NCBI GenBank assembly: GCA_021772055.1
Contig: JAETNR010000047.1
Coordinates: 1 to 35,402, forward strand
Length of the DNA: 35,402 bases
Direction: 5' to 3'
Source of the DNA: Blautia sp.
GTDB lineage: Bacteria > Bacillota > Clostridia > Lachnospirales > Lachnospiraceae
The notes beneath the pieces were generated by a model that saw only the letters and a program-made list of their open reading frames with translations, was not told the origin of the DNA and made no database searches. Below, piece after piece: positions 18,073 to 25,683 of this stretch. The position numbers and the translations under genes are program-made. The stretch's first letter is position 1; each line of letters starts with the position of its first letter.

Positions 18073-19814
18073 TTTACTTCTCCTTTGTTATCATATTTTT
18101 TATATGGAATCACAATTGTAACTTTTGTACCGACATTTGGTTTACTTTCAATTTGCATCTTGTATTCCTCACCATAGATATAGCGGATTCGCTGAATAAC
18201 ATTTCCTACACCAACTGTCCGCATTTCTCCTTTAACGGGATCTTCTGCTTCCGAAATCTTTCTTACTGTATCTTCCGACATTCCTATTCCATCATCTTCT
18301 ATTACTATTTCTATATTTACACTCTTTTTTCGAACCTGTATATCTAAATGCCCCTTGCTCATTTTTGCTGCAAGCCCATGAAAAACAGCATTTTCTACAA
18401 TCGGCTGAATCAGAACATTTGGAATAGCTGCATCTAATATTTCTTCCTCAATCGCATATGAAACTTCAAAGCGTTTGGGATATCTGTATTCCTGCAAAAG
18501 GAGATAATTTTTTACATTTTTTAATTCCTGCTCCATGCTTGTGAAAATATTATCTTTCTTTACATTTAGCGTATCCTGAAGAAGTGAAATAAACGCATTT
18601 GAAAAACGTACAATATCATCATTTCCCTTTATTCTCGCCATATAAACAATCGAATTTAATGTGTTATATATAAAGTGCGGATTGATCTGCAACATAAGAC
18701 GATTGATTTCCATTTCCTTTGTTGTTTTTTCATATTCAATTGTTTCTTTTAACATTTTCTGTATATCCGCAATCATTGTATTAAAAGCATCACCAAGTAC
18801 TGCGAGTTCATCTTTCGTATGAATATCAACAGCTACATCCAGATTTCCTTTTCCAACTTCTGCTGCTGCCTCATGAAGCTGTTCCAGTGGTTTTGTAATA
18901 TTCCTTATTACTGCAGACAACATAACTGTCAACATGATTACTGCTGCCAGGAAAATGCTTACAAAAAAAATAGTCACAAACTGCAGTTGTGCCGCCAGAA
19001 GCTTCTGGGATACTTCTGAAACCAGAATCCAGCCATCCTGCATATTCTTATGAATAAGAAGAGTATTTTTGTTCTCCAGAACATGCTTCCCGGCCTCCAT
19101 ATTTTTCACATCATCATAAGAGATTGAAACCCTATCACTCTCAGCAACTGCATTACCATACGAATCAAACATAGCATACCCGTTCAAAAGGACACTATCT
19201 ATCTGAATATATTTTTGCAAATACGGACAGCTGATATGTAGCATAATTTCGCCCAGAGTGTCATGAGTGTGATACAGATCTTTAAATTCCATAATATAGC
19301 TGATTACTTCTGCTTTTCCACGTCCCTGTTCCAATATATACGTATGCGAATCAGAGAAACCTTTTTCACGTTTACTTTCTTTAAAATTCCGGTACCATTC
19401 TTCTTCTAAGAAAAAAGCAGCATCTTCTGTACTGTTGCTAGAAAAATCAATCCCATCTTTTGTAAGAATCGTCACCCCCAATATATGGGACTGCTCATTA
19501 ATATATCTGCGCAATATTTCCTTCATGCGAGACGCTTCAACCAGTTTATCTACTACATTCTCATTTTCCTGAATTTCTGCACAATTCTGAACCTCAGTAT
19601 CCACTGCTATCTGCTTGGCTATGGAAATAATATTGTTCTGAATGTATTCGATTTGCCTTGCTATCTGATCCTGCTTCTGTTCTTCCTCTAAAACGGTATG
19701 ATCTTCCAGTACACGATAAAAATACCGTGATCCACCAATGGTACTGCCCAGAAACAATGCGCTTACAATCAGCATAACGCTAAATATTATCTTAGTACGA
19801 ATCGATTTTCCCAT
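18069..19814 (-). CDS. YesM-type sensor histidine kinase (second two-component system)
   Basis: A 581-aa membrane kinase. Membrane segment 1 is at about residues 8-27, an extracellular sensing domain at about 35-275, segment 2 at about 278-300, and HAMP at about 303-357 (ITKPLEQLHEAAAEVGKGNL). The His_kinase motif is LQINPHFIYNTLN (H380), followed by the ATPase domain (VENAVFHGLA, EDDGIGMS, VGVGNVIQRIRYIYG). It starts 10 bases after the regulator stop and ends in a GTGA overlap with the GDSL gene. It should phosphorylate the regulator at 19824-21353 and so control the second importer and/or GH112. It shares architecture with 11721-13478 but the sensing domains differ markedly, suggesting a different signal. 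Confidence 0.93.
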   Translation of the reverse strand: MGKSIRTKIIFSVMLIVSALFLGSTIGGSRYFYRVLEDHTVLEEEQKQDQIARQIEYIQNNIISIAKQIAVDTEVQNCAEIQENENVVDKLVEASRMKEILRRYINEQSHILGVTILTKDGIDFSSNSTEDAAFFLEEEWYRNFKESKREKGFSDSHTYILEQGRGKAEVISYIMEFKDLYHTHDTLGEIMLHISCPYLQKYIQIDSVLLNGYAMFDSYGNAVAESDRVSISYDDVKNMEAGKHVLENKNTLLIHKNMQDGWILVSEVSQKLLAAQLQFVTIFFVSIFLAAVIMLTVMLSAVIRNITKPLEQLHEAAAEVGKGNLDVAVDIHTKDELAVLGDAFNTMIADIQKMLKETIEYEKTTKEMEINRLMLQINPHFIYNTLNSIVYMARIKGNDDIVRFSNAFISLLQDTLNVKKDNIFTSMEQELKNVKNYLLLQEYRYPKRFEVSYAIEEEILDAAIPNVLIQPIVENAVFHGLAAKMSKGHLDIQVRKKSVNIEIVIEDDGIGMSEDTVRKISEAEDPVKGEMRTVGVGNVIQRIRYIYGEEYKMQIESKPNVGTKVTIVIPYKKYDNKGEVK

Positions 19815-19823
19815 CTCTGTCTC

Positions 19824-21353
19824 CTATATGGATTTCATATATTCACTTGGTGTTTTCCCCTCAGTTTTCTTAAAAACATAGCTAAAATACTGACTGGATG
19901 TGAATCCCACCATTTCGTAAATTTCCGAAATTTTATATTCACGCTTTTTCATAAGAGCTTTTGCTTTTTTTATCCTATATCTAGTCAGATAGTCCACAAC
20001 TGTCACATCCATCCCATTTTTAAAACACTTTCTCAAATGTCCTTCTGAAACACCTGCTGCTGCAGCAATATCCTGTACAGATATATTCTTATGATAATTC
20101 TTTTTAATATACTCTACTGCAAGTCCTACGATAGGTGAAAAATCACCTTCTTTTTGCTCACTTAGTACTTTAAACATCTGAGTAACTAGTTCTCCCAGAT
20201 ATTCTTTTACTTCCTGAGGGCTCTCAAATTGCGCTTTATCCATGCTTGCGGAAATTTCTATTTTCTGGCGTTCACAATAACGCCTCAATATACCGGTTAT
20301 CTCCAGAATAGCTTTTCGATAATCAGAAATCTTTCCCTGTTTCTCCAGAACATTTAAGATTTTTTCCACCACGTAACTCGCTGCAAGATGGTCTGTTTCA
20401 TCAAGAGTATAAGAAAATGCAGCTAGCTGAATATCAATTTCTGGTTCTTCTTTTCCTCTTTTTTCCACATCCTGAAGCGACAACGCACTTTGCTTTCCAT
20501 AAAAGAAAGAACATTCACAAACTGCATACATTTTCTGAAAGCTTAACGGAACCATAAAAATATCCGAAACAGCACGATCATACAGATATGTAACCGATAT
20601 ACCTTTCTTTACCATCTCTATCTGTATACGTTTTCCTGCTTTTCTCAGTATTTCCATACTATCTGATACTTCAGCATTAATATAAAAAACAGCACACCAT
20701 TTCCCACTTTCGACCTGTATCACATTTCGGCATAAAACGCCTTCGGGAAAATCTAGTTTTTCCAGTTCTGCTGCATCTATCAAAGTATACTCCAGCCTTT
20801 CACGATCCATATACAGCGGTCTGTCCTCTGTAAATAAAACAGCCGCATATCTCTCCAGCGAAGGTGGTGTACTTTTATTAAAAGAAACTTTCTTTTCATC
20901 CTGCTCTGTTTTGGAAAAAAGGAAGTTTTTTATATTATATTCCGTATACATACGGTTTTTTTTCTTCTCAAGCTCCACCTCTTTCATGATTTTATCCAAT
21001 TCTCTTTTCAACAATTCCGGAGTCAGTTCATTCTTCAACATATAAGAAGAAATCCCCAGCTCCATCCCTTTTTTTATAAAGTCAAAATCTCTGTAAGAGG
21101 TGAGAAAAATAACTGCTGAATGAATATCATTCTTAAACAGTTTTTCTGTCAACTCAAGCCCATTCATTTCCGGCATCTGAATATCAATAAATATAATATC
21201 CGGTTTTATCCTGCATATCTGTTCATACGCAAAGGTGCCTCCGAAGGCTTCTCCTACAACCTCATATGCAGGAGAAGCCTCTTTCAGGAGTGCCTTTAAA
21301 TATTCGATTGCCATCCATTCATCATCAACTATAAATATACGAAACTTGTCCAT
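19824..21353 (-). CDS. YesN-type response regulator (REC + AraC), intact
   Basis: A 509-aa regulator. The receiver domain is at residues 1-125 with D10-D11 and phosphoacceptor D57 (IFIDIQMPEMNGLELTEKL). A long middle region of about 270 residues follows, then an AraC-type helix-turn-helix pair (ISVQDIAAAAGVSEGHLRKC; YEMVGFTSSQYFSYVFKK) ending TPSEYMKSI. GGGAGA lies about 8 bases before the ATG. A consensus TATAAT -10 element is 35-40 bases upstream (21388-21393), so it heads its own regulator-kinase-GDSL-GH112 operon. It is the intact counterpart of the interrupted regulator at 13445-14998. Likely targets are the promoters at 24606-24690 and its own. Confidence 0.93.
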   Translation of the reverse strand: MDKFRIFIVDDEWMAIEYLKALLKEASPAYEVVGEAFGGTFAYEQICRIKPDIIFIDIQMPEMNGLELTEKLFKNDIHSAVIFLTSYRDFDFIKKGMELGISSYMLKNELTPELLKRELDKIMKEVELEKKKNRMYTEYNIKNFLFSKTEQDEKKVSFNKSTPPSLERYAAVLFTEDRPLYMDRERLEYTLIDAAELEKLDFPEGVLCRNVIQVESGKWCAVFYINAEVSDSMEILRKAGKRIQIEMVKKGISVTYLYDRAVSDIFMVPLSFQKMYAVCECSFFYGKQSALSLQDVEKRGKEEPEIDIQLAAFSYTLDETDHLAASYVVEKILNVLEKQGKISDYRKAILEITGILRRYCERQKIEISASMDKAQFESPQEVKEYLGELVTQMFKVLSEQKEGDFSPIVGLAVEYIKKNYHKNISVQDIAAAAGVSEGHLRKCFKNGMDVTVVDYLTRYRIKKAKALMKKREYKISEIYEMVGFTSSQYFSYVFKKTEGKTPSEYMKSI

Positions 21354-21387
21354 TCTTTGTCTCCCATTTTCCTTTTATGACTCATTT

Positions 21388-21393
21388 ATTATA
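21388..21393 (-). promoter_or_regulatory. -10 element of the regulator-kinase-GDSL-GH112 operon
   Basis: A perfect TATAAT on the minus strand, about 35 bases before the regulator ATG. The spacing-matched -35 hexamer (TAGTGA) is poor, which suggests an activated or weak promoter. The gap between the permease stop and this gene is only 81 bases, so read-through from the importer operon is also possible. Confidence 0.5.
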
Positions 21394-21434
21394 ACATGGA
21401 CAACTGCCGTTCACTACTGATTTTTCTTCGGATA

Positions 21435-22250
21435 TCACCCTTTCACAGCTCCAGCTGTCAATCCGCTGATAAAGTTTTTGGATCCTACAATAAACATTGC
21501 CAAAAGCGGAATTGTCGCAAACACAAGGCCTGTAAGCTGTGCACCATAGTCTGTACGATACGCATTTGCAAGACTTTTAATAAAAATAGGAATCGTATTA
21601 AGGACTTCTTTATTTACAAATACCAGCGGAACTAAATAGCTGTTCCAGGACCAGAGGAATATCAGCAGGCATAATGTAAGAATTCCCGGTTTAATACATG
21701 GAAGCACCATCTGACCAAAAATCCTGAATTCACCAGCACCGTCGATTCTTGCACTTTCTACGATTTCAACTGGAAGTGCTCCACCGATAAACTGGATCAT
21801 CCAGAACGCACCAAATCCATTCGCGCACCATATAAAGATCATAGGCCACAATGTGCCTGTCAGATGAAATGTTCTCATTTCTATCATGTATCCAATGATG
21901 CCAATCTGCGTAGGAACCATCATAGTAAGTAAAATAAAAGTTTTCAGAGCTTTCTTAAACCGGAAGGAATACACCGTCATCGCATACCCAACCATTCCGC
22001 TTACACAGACACAGATTGCCATAGACAATATTGAAATAAAAAGGCTGTTCAAATATGTTTGAACAAAGTTTGACTGAAATACAGTTTTTAAGTTTTCAAC
22101 CAGATAGTCAGAGGGCAACAGCGGCAGTCCTTTAAATATTTCTTCGGTTTTATAAGTAGACATAGTAAGCATCAGGTAAAAAGGAAACAAAGACACCAGG
22201 GATATCACTCCCAGAATAATATAGGGTAATACTTTTGATGCTTTTCTCAT
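21435..22250 (-). CDS. Carbohydrate ABC transporter permease (MalG type), second importer
   Basis: A 271-aa permease with six predicted membrane segments. The EAA loop is ESARIDGAGEFRIFGQMVLP and the C-terminus FISGLTAGAVKG is typical of MalG-type subunits. I chose ATG 22250, which overlaps the upstream permease stop by one base (TAATG) and has AAAGGAGG 7 bases upstream; an upstream in-frame start at 22298 lies inside the neighbouring gene and has no ribosome binding site. It pairs with 22250-23158. No ATPase gene accompanies it. Confidence 0.93.
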   Translation of the reverse strand: MRKASKVLPYIILGVISLVSLFPFYLMLTMSTYKTEEIFKGLPLLPSDYLVENLKTVFQSNFVQTYLNSLFISILSMAICVCVSGMVGYAMTVYSFRFKKALKTFILLTMMVPTQIGIIGYMIEMRTFHLTGTLWPMIFIWCANGFGAFWMIQFIGGALPVEIVESARIDGAGEFRIFGQMVLPCIKPGILTLCLLIFLWSWNSYLVPLVFVNKEVLNTIPIFIKSLANAYRTDYGAQLTGLVFATIPLLAMFIVGSKNFISGLTAGAVKG

Positions 22251-23158
22251 TATGCGTCCTCCTTTCCATTCATTAATTTCATTCCAATAAAGGCACATAT
22301 AACTATAATGATAAACAAAGTACTTGATACAGCTGAACCATATCCAAGTTTTGCCGTAGAGCCAAATGCAACATCATAAAAATTCCATACCATTGTCAGA
22401 CAGGAGCGATCCGGTCCTCCAATTATACTTGTCGTTGTAACATTAAACATCAGGTTCGGCTCATCAAAGAGCTGTAATCCCGCAATCAAGCTTGTGATTG
22501 TAACAAATACTGTAATAGGTTTCAGCAATGGCATTGTAATTTTAAAAAATGTTGTAACTGTATTTGCTCCATCCACCTTTGCGGCTTCATAAATATCTGA
22601 AGATATTGATGTGATTCCAGCAAGATACATTGCCATATAGTAGCCCGTACATTTCCATACAATCATAAATCCAATTACAATTGGCGCATATTTTGCATTT
22701 CCAAGCCAGTTAATTCCTTCGCCTCCAAAGAATTCAATAATCCTGTTGATAATTCCTGTATTCCAGTCAAATAAAAAAGTGAAGATCAACCCGATTGCAA
22801 CCGGTGTCGTAATATAAGGTAAAAAATTAATTGTCTGGAACAGGTTTCTGAACTTTTTTAAATTGCTTAAAAATGCAGCTAACAGAAGTCCAAGAAATAT
22901 TGCTAATGGATAGCCCAATACCATAATATATAATGTGTTTCCAAGAGATTTTAAAAATGTTGCGTCTTTAGTAAAAATCCGGATATAGTTATCCAACCCA
23001 ACCCAGACTTTTTCGCCAACTCCGCTCCAGTCCGTAAAACTGAGATAAAAGGAATACAAAATAGGAAACAGATTAAATACAAAAAAGAAGATAACAAATG
23101 GTGCCAGAAAAACAATAGGCCAGAAAACACTGTATTTTTTTATGCTTTTATTATTCAT
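22250..23158 (-). CDS. Carbohydrate ABC transporter permease (MalF/UgpA type), second importer
   Basis: A 302-aa membrane protein with six predicted segments. The EAA loop reads EAAKVDGANTVTTFFKITMP, followed by FDEPNLMFNVTTTS and GGPDRSCLTMVWNFYDVAFG. AAGGAG lies 8 bases before the ATG. It follows the binding-protein gene by 57 bases across a hairpin and overlaps the next permease by one base. It is clearly paralogous to the permease at 9329-10228 (shared GGPGRSCLT/GGPDRSCLT and KLGYGAA/KLGYGSA segments), so the two importers probably arose by duplication or bind related sugars. Confidence 0.93.
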   Translation of the reverse strand: MNNKSIKKYSVFWPIVFLAPFVIFFFVFNLFPILYSFYLSFTDWSGVGEKVWVGLDNYIRIFTKDATFLKSLGNTLYIMVLGYPLAIFLGLLLAAFLSNLKKFRNLFQTINFLPYITTPVAIGLIFTFLFDWNTGIINRIIEFFGGEGINWLGNAKYAPIVIGFMIVWKCTGYYMAMYLAGITSISSDIYEAAKVDGANTVTTFFKITMPLLKPITVFVTITSLIAGLQLFDEPNLMFNVTTTSIIGGPDRSCLTMVWNFYDVAFGSTAKLGYGSAVSSTLFIIIVICAFIGMKLMNGKEDA

Positions 23159-23177
23159 ACGAATTCTCCTTAATGAA

Positions 23178-23207
23178 AAAGGGGAGTGACTTTACATCCT
23201 CCCCTTT
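23178..23207 (-). terminator. Intercistronic hairpin after the second binding-protein gene
   Basis: AAAGGGGAG (23178-23186) pairs with CTCCCCTTT (23199-23207), loop 12 bases, 9 bases past the binding-protein stop. On the minus strand a TTTTTC run follows, so partial termination is plausible, giving more binding protein than permease. Confidence 0.65.
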
Positions 23208-23215
23208 CTTTTACT

Positions 23216-24511
23216 TTATTTTATTTCAATACCTTCATCTGTAATTCTGTTTGCACACTCTTCCAGTCCCTTTTCAATAATCTGCTCTGCAGTCATATCC
23301 GGGTCAGACATAATTGCATTAGACAGAAGATCACGAATATCAATTACAGTCTGGTCATAGACAGAAGTATTTGGCAGCACGATGCTCTGTGCAACGTCTC
23401 CATAAAGGAAGCTTCCAATATCCTGTCCTGCAAAGAAATCATCAGCTCCTGATGCATAAGACGGATCCTCATAGAATTCTTTCGTAGGTACATAGTATTC
23501 AACTTTTTCTTTAGCTGTATCAACGCCTTCTTTTGTAAAGAATGCCCACTGTAAGAATTCATTGGCAGCAGCTTTCTGCTCATCTGTACTTGCACTCGTA
23601 ATACCAACAGAACATCCGCCGCAGCTGTATCCGCCTGTTGCAGGCATCATAAGTCCCCAGTTTCCTGCACCATCCGGATCATTTGCTTTGATGTAATAAG
23701 TAATCGCCCAGTTTGGACATGGATAGAAAATATGATTCTCGTCTGAGTATGTTGCATTTGCCTGAGGAGTTCCGTTTTCGTAAGTATCTACCACTTTGTT
23801 ATCTCTCATTTCGCAGAGGAGATTAACTACCGGAGTCATTTTTTCAGTAAAGTTTACAACATTTCCATCCTGAAGGTTTGTCTGATCTGCGAAATACAGC
23901 CATTCTCCAACCGCTCCTGCAGAATGAAACAAATAAGTTTCACCATTTGATTTTTCCTGTACTTCTTTTCCGTACTTAATGTAGTCATCTGTTGTTTTGA
24001 AAATTTCTGCAAGCTTCGCCGGATCATCTGTTCCAAAGTATTCTTTTGCAAGGTCTCTCTTATATGCAATTGCAGAAGGAGATACTGACTGTTCAATACC
24101 AATAAGCTTACCGTCTTCTGTCATCGGTCTGCCTTTGATAAAGTCAAAAAAGTCATCCGGATTTACATTGTACGGTTCCTGAACCAGATCCTCAAAAATA
24201 CCCAGCTGTTTATAGTTTTCAATCAGAGTACAGCTCTGCTGCACCATTGTCGGAAGTTCCGAACCCGAAGCAATCGCCTGCTGGATTTTAGTAAAATAGT
24301 CACTGTAAGCAACATTTGTTACTTCGATTTTAATGTTTGGATGAGTTTCCTCAAATGCCGCAAACATAGGCTCATACCAGTTAGTATCCCAGCCCCAGTA
24401 TGTAATGGTTGTCACATCTTCCTCCGCCATTGCTGTCGCCGGTGCTGCCACTAATGTTGTCATAGCAGTTGCTGCTGCCAAAGCTAGACTTAATACTTTT
24501 TTAGCTTTCAT
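23216..24511 (-). CDS. Extracellular sugar-binding protein of the second ABC importer
   Basis: A 431-aa solute-binding protein. The signal peptide KAKKVLSLALAAATAMTTLV ends near ATAMAEED. The mature protein starts TTITYWGWDTNWYEPMFAAF, parallel to the first binder's LTMWGWDDAWFNAITKAF. As in the first, no cysteine occurs at the cleavage site, so it is not a classic lipoprotein. GYSCGGCSVGIT is an odd cysteine-containing variant of the usual GG..VGIS loop. AAAGGAG precedes the ATG by 9 bases. It heads the second importer operon, preceded by a 189-base promoter region with paired palindromes. The ligand is probably a galactosyl disaccharide used by GH112, by context only. Confidence 0.92.
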   Translation of the reverse strand: MKAKKVLSLALAAATAMTTLVAAPATAMAEEDVTTITYWGWDTNWYEPMFAAFEETHPNIKIEVTNVAYSDYFTKIQQAIASGSELPTMVQQSCTLIENYKQLGIFEDLVQEPYNVNPDDFFDFIKGRPMTEDGKLIGIEQSVSPSAIAYKRDLAKEYFGTDDPAKLAEIFKTTDDYIKYGKEVQEKSNGETYLFHSAGAVGEWLYFADQTNLQDGNVVNFTEKMTPVVNLLCEMRDNKVVDTYENGTPQANATYSDENHIFYPCPNWAITYYIKANDPDGAGNWGLMMPATGGYSCGGCSVGITSASTDEQKAAANEFLQWAFFTKEGVDTAKEKVEYYVPTKEFYEDPSYASGADDFFAGQDIGSFLYGDVAQSIVLPNTSVYDQTVIDIRDLLSNAIMSDPDMTAEQIIEKGLEECANRITDEGIEIK

Positions 24512-24559
24512 AACCCATTCTCCTTTTCGTTAGAATTTTTCGTTTCTTTTTTGTAACTC

Positions 24560-24706
24560 TATAATAGCATTCCGACATCTTTCTTTGTGGTTCATAATTC
24601 AATCATTTTGTTCAAAATACACCACTGAATTTTATTCTTTTCATACGTTATGGGTATTTTTTTTGCTTCAAGCACGAATTTTGAACAAAAAAATCATATT
24701 CTATAC
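24560..24706 (-). promoter_or_regulatory. Promoter region of the second importer with paired palindromes
   Basis: On the minus strand a TATTAT -10 candidate lies near 24563-24568 without a good -35. Upstream are two quasi-palindromes of the form TTTTG(TT/AA)CAAAA at 24606-24617 and 24679-24690, centres 73 bases apart (about seven helical turns). TGCTTCAAGC (24664-24673), shared with the first importer's leader, lies next to the distal site, and an ATTCTATA word (24698-24705) overlaps the esterase stop. This layout fits a looping or doubly bound AraC-type activator. Confidence 0.45.
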
Positions 24707-25663
24707 AAAAAGTTCATTTAACCACTGCACGGCTTCTTCTGTCCACCCACTTACAAGACACGATATTTCTTCATTACCAGGCTGCGGTTTTACCCATTCA
24801 TTTGTCATCTTGCTGATTTCCAATGCCTCCTCTGTCAAGTGTACAATTCCTCTATCTCCGGCCCTTAAAGTACAAAGCATCTGCTCCAATGTATAAGTAT
24901 CTCCATATCTGCCTTTTTTCCAGTTTTCATCCGCTGTAGAAAGAGCATGTCCCTTTCCCGTATATAAATGGTAATAAATCTTTACCTTCTTCATAAGGCA
25001 TGCATGTACGTACAGCAGGCTGTTTACGGGAGATACAACTTCATCTTCTGACATTTGCCACACGAACGAAGGAGGTGTTTCAGAATTTACATGCTCTTCT
25101 AAAGACATATAATACTTTTCTGCGTGAGATGCATCCTTTCCCAGAAGGGCGTCCATAGAATCTGCATGACCGTATTTCTTACATGAAATCACCGGACAGC
25201 ATAAGATTATTCCGCTCGGCTTATTCGAGAATTTACCATATGCCGGGTTCTGATCGTCGATGTCAGTAAAATGAACTCCAAGACTGCCTGTCAGATGTGC
25301 TCCTGCTGAAAATCCACATACAATCACCTGATTCTCATTAATCCAAAACTCCCGGGCATTTTTTCGTATCAACCGTACTGCTCTGGACAAATCACAGAGC
25401 GGCTGATATTTCAACGGCTCATTGTGTAAAAAATTAGTTGTATAAGTCATTACAAAGGTCTGATATCCTTCTCTGAAAAATCTTTTTGCAACAATTTCTG
25501 CTTCCGTAGGAGATACAATGGTGTATCCTCCTCCCGGTACGATAATCATTGCACGCCGCACTTTGTCATCCTCATGAAGATAGCATGTGATTTTCGGTAT
25601 AAATCCATATGCTGCCGGATAATGATATTCTCCTTTTTCCCAGATTCTGTATTCCTTAATCAT
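24701..25663 (-). CDS. Alpha/beta-hydrolase esterase (BD-FAE / acetyl-esterase-like)
   Basis: A 320-aa serine hydrolase of the alpha/beta fold. The oxyanion loop is IIVPGGGYTIVSP (about 42-52), the nucleophile S119 lies in VCGFSAGAHLTGSLG, and the acid and His are likely in SEDEVVSPVNS and TGKGHALST. No signal peptide. GGAGGAG lies about 6 bases before the ATG. It is the last gene of the methyltransferase-Gfo-AKR-esterase group, 20 bases after the reductase gene. Relatives remove acetyl or other acyl groups from carbohydrates. Beyond the Asp/His region the last 70 residues are not typical of the core fold. With the GDSL enzyme this makes two intracellular esterases in the locus, pointing to acylated glycan substrates. 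Confidence 0.85.
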   Translation of the reverse strand: MIKEYRIWEKGEYHYPAAYGFIPKITCYLHEDDKVRRAMIIVPGGGYTIVSPTEAEIVAKRFFREGYQTFVMTYTTNFLHNEPLKYQPLCDLSRAVRLIRKNAREFWINENQVIVCGFSAGAHLTGSLGVHFTDIDDQNPAYGKFSNKPSGIILCCPVISCKKYGHADSMDALLGKDASHAEKYYMSLEEHVNSETPPSFVWQMSEDEVVSPVNSLLYVHACLMKKVKIYYHLYTGKGHALSTADENWKKGRYGDTYTLEQMLCTLRAGDRGIVHLTEEALEISKMTNEWVKPQPGNEEISCLVSGWTEEAVQWLNELFV

Positions 25664-25683
25664 CTTTTCTCCTCCGATTAGGC

